Positions 6,870 to 8,774 of a stretch of DNA of 8,774 nucleotides are shown here, piece after piece. The stretch's first letter is position 1; the number at the start of each line of letters is the position of its first letter. The notes beneath the pieces were generated by a model that was given only the letters and a program-made list of their open reading frames with translations, was not told the DNA's origin and made no database searches. Origin of the DNA: Elusimicrobiota bacterium (GTDB lineage Bacteria > Elusimicrobiota > Elusimicrobia > Elusimicrobiales > Elusimicrobiaceae); assembly GCA_031258375.1 (NCBI GenBank), contig JAIRMX010000210.1, positions 1 through 8,774 of the forward strand. The letters are read 5' to 3'. Made by a program: the position numbers and the translations under genes.

Positions 6870-6912
6870 AATCCCTCTCCGCCTTCGGCGGTTCTCCCTT
6901 TGTAAAAGGGAG
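6868..6912 (-). repeat. Palindromic repeat family A, copy A3 (inverted)
   Basis: Read on the minus strand it is CTCCCTTT TAC AAAGGGAG, then a hairpin GCCGAAGGC in a CCGCC/GGCGG stem, then GAGAGGGATTTT. It begins at the stop codon of the DUF559 gene. On the + strand the two stems (6879-6891 and 6894-6912) could also slow or end transcription, but no T-run follows. Confidence 0.85.
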
Positions 6913-6990
6913 AGTTAAAATATTGATTTGCGTATTAGTTGTTTTTTCCCTTTAGCGAACGTGCCAGAACCAGCACGAGCGCGTTGTTTT

Positions 6991-7033
6991 CTCCCTTTGG
7001 TAAAGGGAGTGCCCGAAGAGCGATGGATTTAAT
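6991..7033 (+). repeat. Palindromic repeat family A, copy A4
   Basis: Nearly identical to A1: the first 30 bases, through the 8-bp stem and GCCCGAAG, match exactly, and the end reads GCGATGGATTTAAT, two substitutions away from A1. The 78 bp between A3 and A4 contain only a CGTGC/GCACG hairpin and no gene. Confidence 0.85.
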
Positions 7034-7054
7034 ATTTTTTTTAAAACTGCTTTC

Positions 7055-7120
7055 ATTAAATCTCTCTTGCGACTTGCGGACTTTCGTCCTTAAGTCTCCC
7101 TCTCTCTTTACAAAAGAGAG
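7055..7120 (-). repeat. Palindromic repeat family A, diverged copy A5 (inverted)
   Basis: On the minus strand it starts CTCTCTTT TGT AAAGAGAG, an intact 8-bp stem in which both arms carry the same C-to-T or G-to-A change. A longer variable part follows with the hairpin GGAC GAAA GTCC, and the end is GAGATTTAAT. The paired changes in the stem keep base pairing while altering sequence. Confidence 0.7.
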
Positions 7121-7143
7121 AAAAAATCAGAAATTAGTTTATA

Positions 7144-7176
7144 ATTCTGAAATAGATTCAGAACGACGGCTTTTTT
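7144..7176 (+). repeat. Element B', right arm only, with T-run
   Basis: Positions 7144-7178 match 6429-6463 at 34 of 35 bases. This copy has only the right arm of hairpin B, with a TTCTGAA/TTCAGAA stem and TTTTTT at 7171-7176. It may still terminate transcription weakly, but the short stem is separated from the T-run by ten bases. Confidence 0.75.
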
Positions 7177-7178
7177 AT

Positions 7179-7204
7179 TCCCCTTTACAAAAGAGGGAAA
7201 ATAG
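7179..7204 (+). repeat. Palindromic repeat family A, partial copy A6
   Basis: An imperfect CCCCTTT/AAAGAGGG palindrome followed by GGGAAAATAG, matching the start of A2 and its spacer (6464-6487). The GAGGGATTTA end is missing. Together with B' it forms a direct repeat of 6429-6487. Confidence 0.65.
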
Positions 7205-7424
7205 CCCCCTCAATAAATGAATAGCCGTGCTAATGCGCAAAGAAGAGAATAATTTTAGAAAACGCCAAAAAAGCGCGAACAAAACCGAAACCTTAAAATC
7301 TTTTTTCACAAAGCACGTTTAATTTTATATACTTTTATTATTGTGGAAAAAATACGGGTCTAATACGTAAAAATACGTATTTTAGGAAAATATACGCTGC
7401 GAAGGAAAAGCGGAGGCAAATACG
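7205..7424 (+). promoter_or_regulatory. Upstream region of the phosphorylase gene, with candidate promoter and palindrome
   Basis: No gene is seen in these 220 bp. A weak sigma-70-like pair is possible: TTTTCA at 7303-7308 and TATATA at 7326-7331, 17 bp apart, each matching four of six consensus bases. A perfect 14-bp palindrome AAAATACGTATTTT lies at 7370-7383. The word ATACG occurs five times (7352, 7363, 7373, 7392, 7420). GGAGG at 7412-7416 is a strong ribosome binding site 8 bases before the ATG. The promoter is tentative; the ribosome binding site is clear. Confidence 0.45.
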
Positions 7425-8774
7425 ATGAAAATCCATTCTTTTAAAGTAACCCCTAATTTACCGGAAAATATGAAATTTCTGGAAGAACTTTCAAACAATA
7501 TGTGGTTTGCGTGGAACTGGCCTGCAATCAATTTATTTTTAAAAATTGACGAAGTCTTGTGGCTGCAATCGCATCGCACGCCGAAATGGCTTATGGCTTC
7601 CGTGTCCCAAAAAAGACTGGAAGAATTAAGCAAAGATCAAAGTTTTATAGAGCATTTAAATCTAGTCGAAAAACTCTACCGCGATTATAAAAACAAGCAA
7701 GACACGTGGTTTAATACAAATAAAGGCGCGGGCAAAGAAAATTTCTCCATAGCGTATTTTTCTATGGAATACGGCATAGGCGAGGGCCTGCCGATATATT
7801 CCGGCGGGCTTGGGATGCTTTCCGGCGATCATATCAAAAGCGCCAGCGACTTGGGTATGCCGCTCATCGGGGTGGGTCTATTTTATCAGAAAGGTTATGT
7901 AAAACAAGTTCTTAATAAAGACGGCTGGCAGGGCGAAGACTACCCGGAGAACGACTGGGCGCATCTTGCCGTAGAAGCGGTGTCGGATAAAAACGGCGGC
8001 AATTTGATTGTAGAAATACCGCTCGAGCAGGAAATAGTAAAAGCTATGATTTGGCGCGTTCCCGTCGGGCGCACCGCTCTTTATCTGCTGGATACCAATT
8101 TGCCGGATAATGCGCCTCAGCATCGCAATATTACGGAAACCCTCTACGGCGGCGACAGAGAAAACAGAATTAAACAGGAAATTGTTTTGGGCATAGGCGG
8201 CGTAAAGGCGCTTAAAGCCATGGGCATAAATCCGAGCGTTTATCATATTAACGAAGGCCACTCCGCTTTTTTGCTATGCGAGAGGATTATAGATATAATG
8301 AAAGACAAAAAAATATCTTTTGAAGAAGCGCGGGAAATAGTTTGGGCTACGTCGGCTTTCACCACGCATACGCCGGTTATAGCGGGCAATGAATATTTTG
8401 ATTTCGCTTTGATACGCAAATATATGGAATTTTATATAAAGGAACTTGGCATAGGCTGGGACGCGTTTTTTGAACTTGGCAAAGCCGCGCCGGCGGAAAC
8501 TCAATTTTGTATGACTGTTTTCGCGCTGAAACTTTCCGCCTATTTGAACGGCGTCGCAAAGCTGCACGGCAAAGTTTCGCGCGAAATGTGGAAGGATATT
8601 TGGGCAGGCCTTAATATAAGCGAAGTTCCTATAACTTCCATAACGAACGGCGTGCACGGCGCGGCGTGGACTTCGCATGAACATACCGAGCTTTATCATA
8701 ATTATCTCGGCGACAACGCTTTGGAAAATTTTTCTCAGGAAGTTTGGAAAAAGGTTGACAATATCCCCGCGCAG
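7425..8774 (+). CDS. glgP: Alpha-glucan (glycogen) phosphorylase, GT35, 3'-truncated by the window edge
   Basis: This enzyme releases glucose-1-phosphate from alpha-1,4-glucan ends using phosphate and a pyridoxal-phosphate cofactor. The frame is open from the ATG at 7425 to the last base, giving 450 codons with no stop. Visible family motifs are SMEYGIGEGLPIYSGGLG (residues 113-130), SGDHIKSASDLG, VYHINEGHSAF (272-282), TTHTP (313-317) and ITNGVH (406-411). The N-terminal block (LSNNMWFAWNW) and these motifs resemble the bacterial/archaeal alpha-glucan phosphorylase subfamily more than E. coli GlgP/MalP. The lysine that holds pyridoxal phosphate lies further downstream, outside the window, so it cannot be checked. 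The gene has its own leader and strong ribosome binding site and is probably transcribed separately from the glgA operon. It would oppose GlgA in glycogen turnover. Confidence 0.93.
   Translation, partial: MKIHSFKVTPNLPENMKFLEELSNNMWFAWNWPAINLFLKIDEVLWLQSHRTPKWLMASVSQKRLEELSKDQSFIEHLNLVEKLYRDYKNKQDTWFNTNKGAGKENFSIAYFSMEYGIGEGLPIYSGGLGMLSGDHIKSASDLGMPLIGVGLFYQKGYVKQVLNKDGWQGEDYPENDWAHLAVEAVSDKNGGNLIVEIPLEQEIVKAMIWRVPVGRTALYLLDTNLPDNAPQHRNITETLYGGDRENRIKQEIVLGIGGVKALKAMGINPSVYHINEGHSAFLLCERIIDIMKDKKISFEEAREIVWATSAFTTHTPVIAGNEYFDFALIRKYMEFYIKELGIGWDAFFELGKAAPAETQFCMTVFALKLSAYLNGVAKLHGKVSREMWKDIWAGLNISEVPITSITNGVHGAAWTSHEHTELYHNYLGDNALENFSQEVWKKVDNIPAQ

Larger units (their letters stand above)
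6464..6912 (+). mobile_element. Candidate mobile unit: inverted family-A repeats enclosing a DUF559 gene
   Basis: Copy A2 faces right and copy A3 faces left, so both outer ends read CTCCCTTT inward and both inner ends carry GAGGGATTT. The DUF559 gene fills the space between them: its start is 9 bp from A2 and its stop codon runs into A3. The whole unit is about 450 bp. I see no clear target-site duplication at the outer edges. Calling it mobile is inference from the architecture and from the repeats around it. Confidence 0.5.
6991..7120. mobile_element. Candidate gene-less (MITE-like) pair A4-A5
   Basis: A4 (6991-7033) and A5 (7055-7120) are inverted with respect to each other and separated by 21 bp of AT-rich sequence. 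The orientation is the same as A2/A3 around the DUF559 gene, but nothing is encoded between them. It has the form of a non-autonomous derivative, about 130 bp long. Confidence 0.45.

Noticed and set aside
6961..6981. CGTGC/GCACG hairpin between A3 and A4 as a terminator or tRNA fragment
   Set aside because: The stem is only 5 bp with no T-run directly after it, and no tRNA-like cloverleaf can be drawn.
6337..7204. CRISPR array
   Set aside because: The repeats occur in both orientations, are themselves palindromic with variable internal parts, and have irregular spacing. There are no uniform spacers and no cas genes.
6939..7220. 93-codon open frame on the + strand running through the repeats
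   Set aside because: It consists almost wholly of translated repeats A4, A5, B' and A6, has no ribosome binding site and no recognisable domain. It is most likely a by-product of the repeats.

Overview
The window carries seven protein genes, all on the + strand, plus a 0.87-kb island of palindromic repeats. The genes are Gram-negative-type housekeeping functions: chromosome segregation, glycogen synthesis and breakdown, and septal peptidoglycan splitting. Base composition is moderate in the housekeeping genes and very AT-rich in the first 1.9 kb. An FtsX-EnvC pair implies a diderm envelope. The style (lysine/alanine-rich proteins, tight gene packing, scattered palindromes around a DUF559 gene) would fit a lineage such as Elusimicrobiota/Endomicrobium. 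That assignment is a weak impression from the sequence and not a demonstrated match.

Layout. (1) Positions 1-1902 hold an AT-rich restriction-modification pair: an N6-adenine DNA methyltransferase whose N-terminus lies outside the window, and a 316-residue PD-(D/E)XK protein of unrecognised family that starts inside the methyltransferase gene. (2) Positions 1918-6186 look like one transcription unit: scpB, glgA, an ftsX-like gene and an envC-like gene. Spacings are 44 bp, a 7-bp overlap and a 16-bp overlap. The stop codon of the restriction gene overlaps the ribosome binding site of scpB. (3) Positions 6187-7424 are non-coding except for one DUF559 endonuclease-like gene. That gene is framed by inverted copies of a CTCCCTTT/AAAGGGAG palindromic repeat, with further copies and a long terminator-like hairpin around it. 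(4) From 7425 to the window end is the first 450 codons of an alpha-glucan phosphorylase.

How the genes work together. GlgA builds alpha-1,4-glucan from ADP-glucose and the phosphorylase degrades it, so both sides of glycogen turnover sit here, separated by division genes and the repeat island. FtsX is the membrane half of FtsEX, which controls EnvC. EnvC's LytM domain here has lost all zinc-binding residues, as in amidase activators. No ftsE is present in the window. The methyltransferase and nuclease form a probable Type II system that appears to have been placed directly in front of scpB.

The most interesting structure is the island at 6337-7204. A DUF559 gene fits almost exactly between two inverted repeat copies, and a 130-bp gene-less pair of the same repeats lies 78 bp further on. 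This looks like a small mobile unit and its empty derivative.
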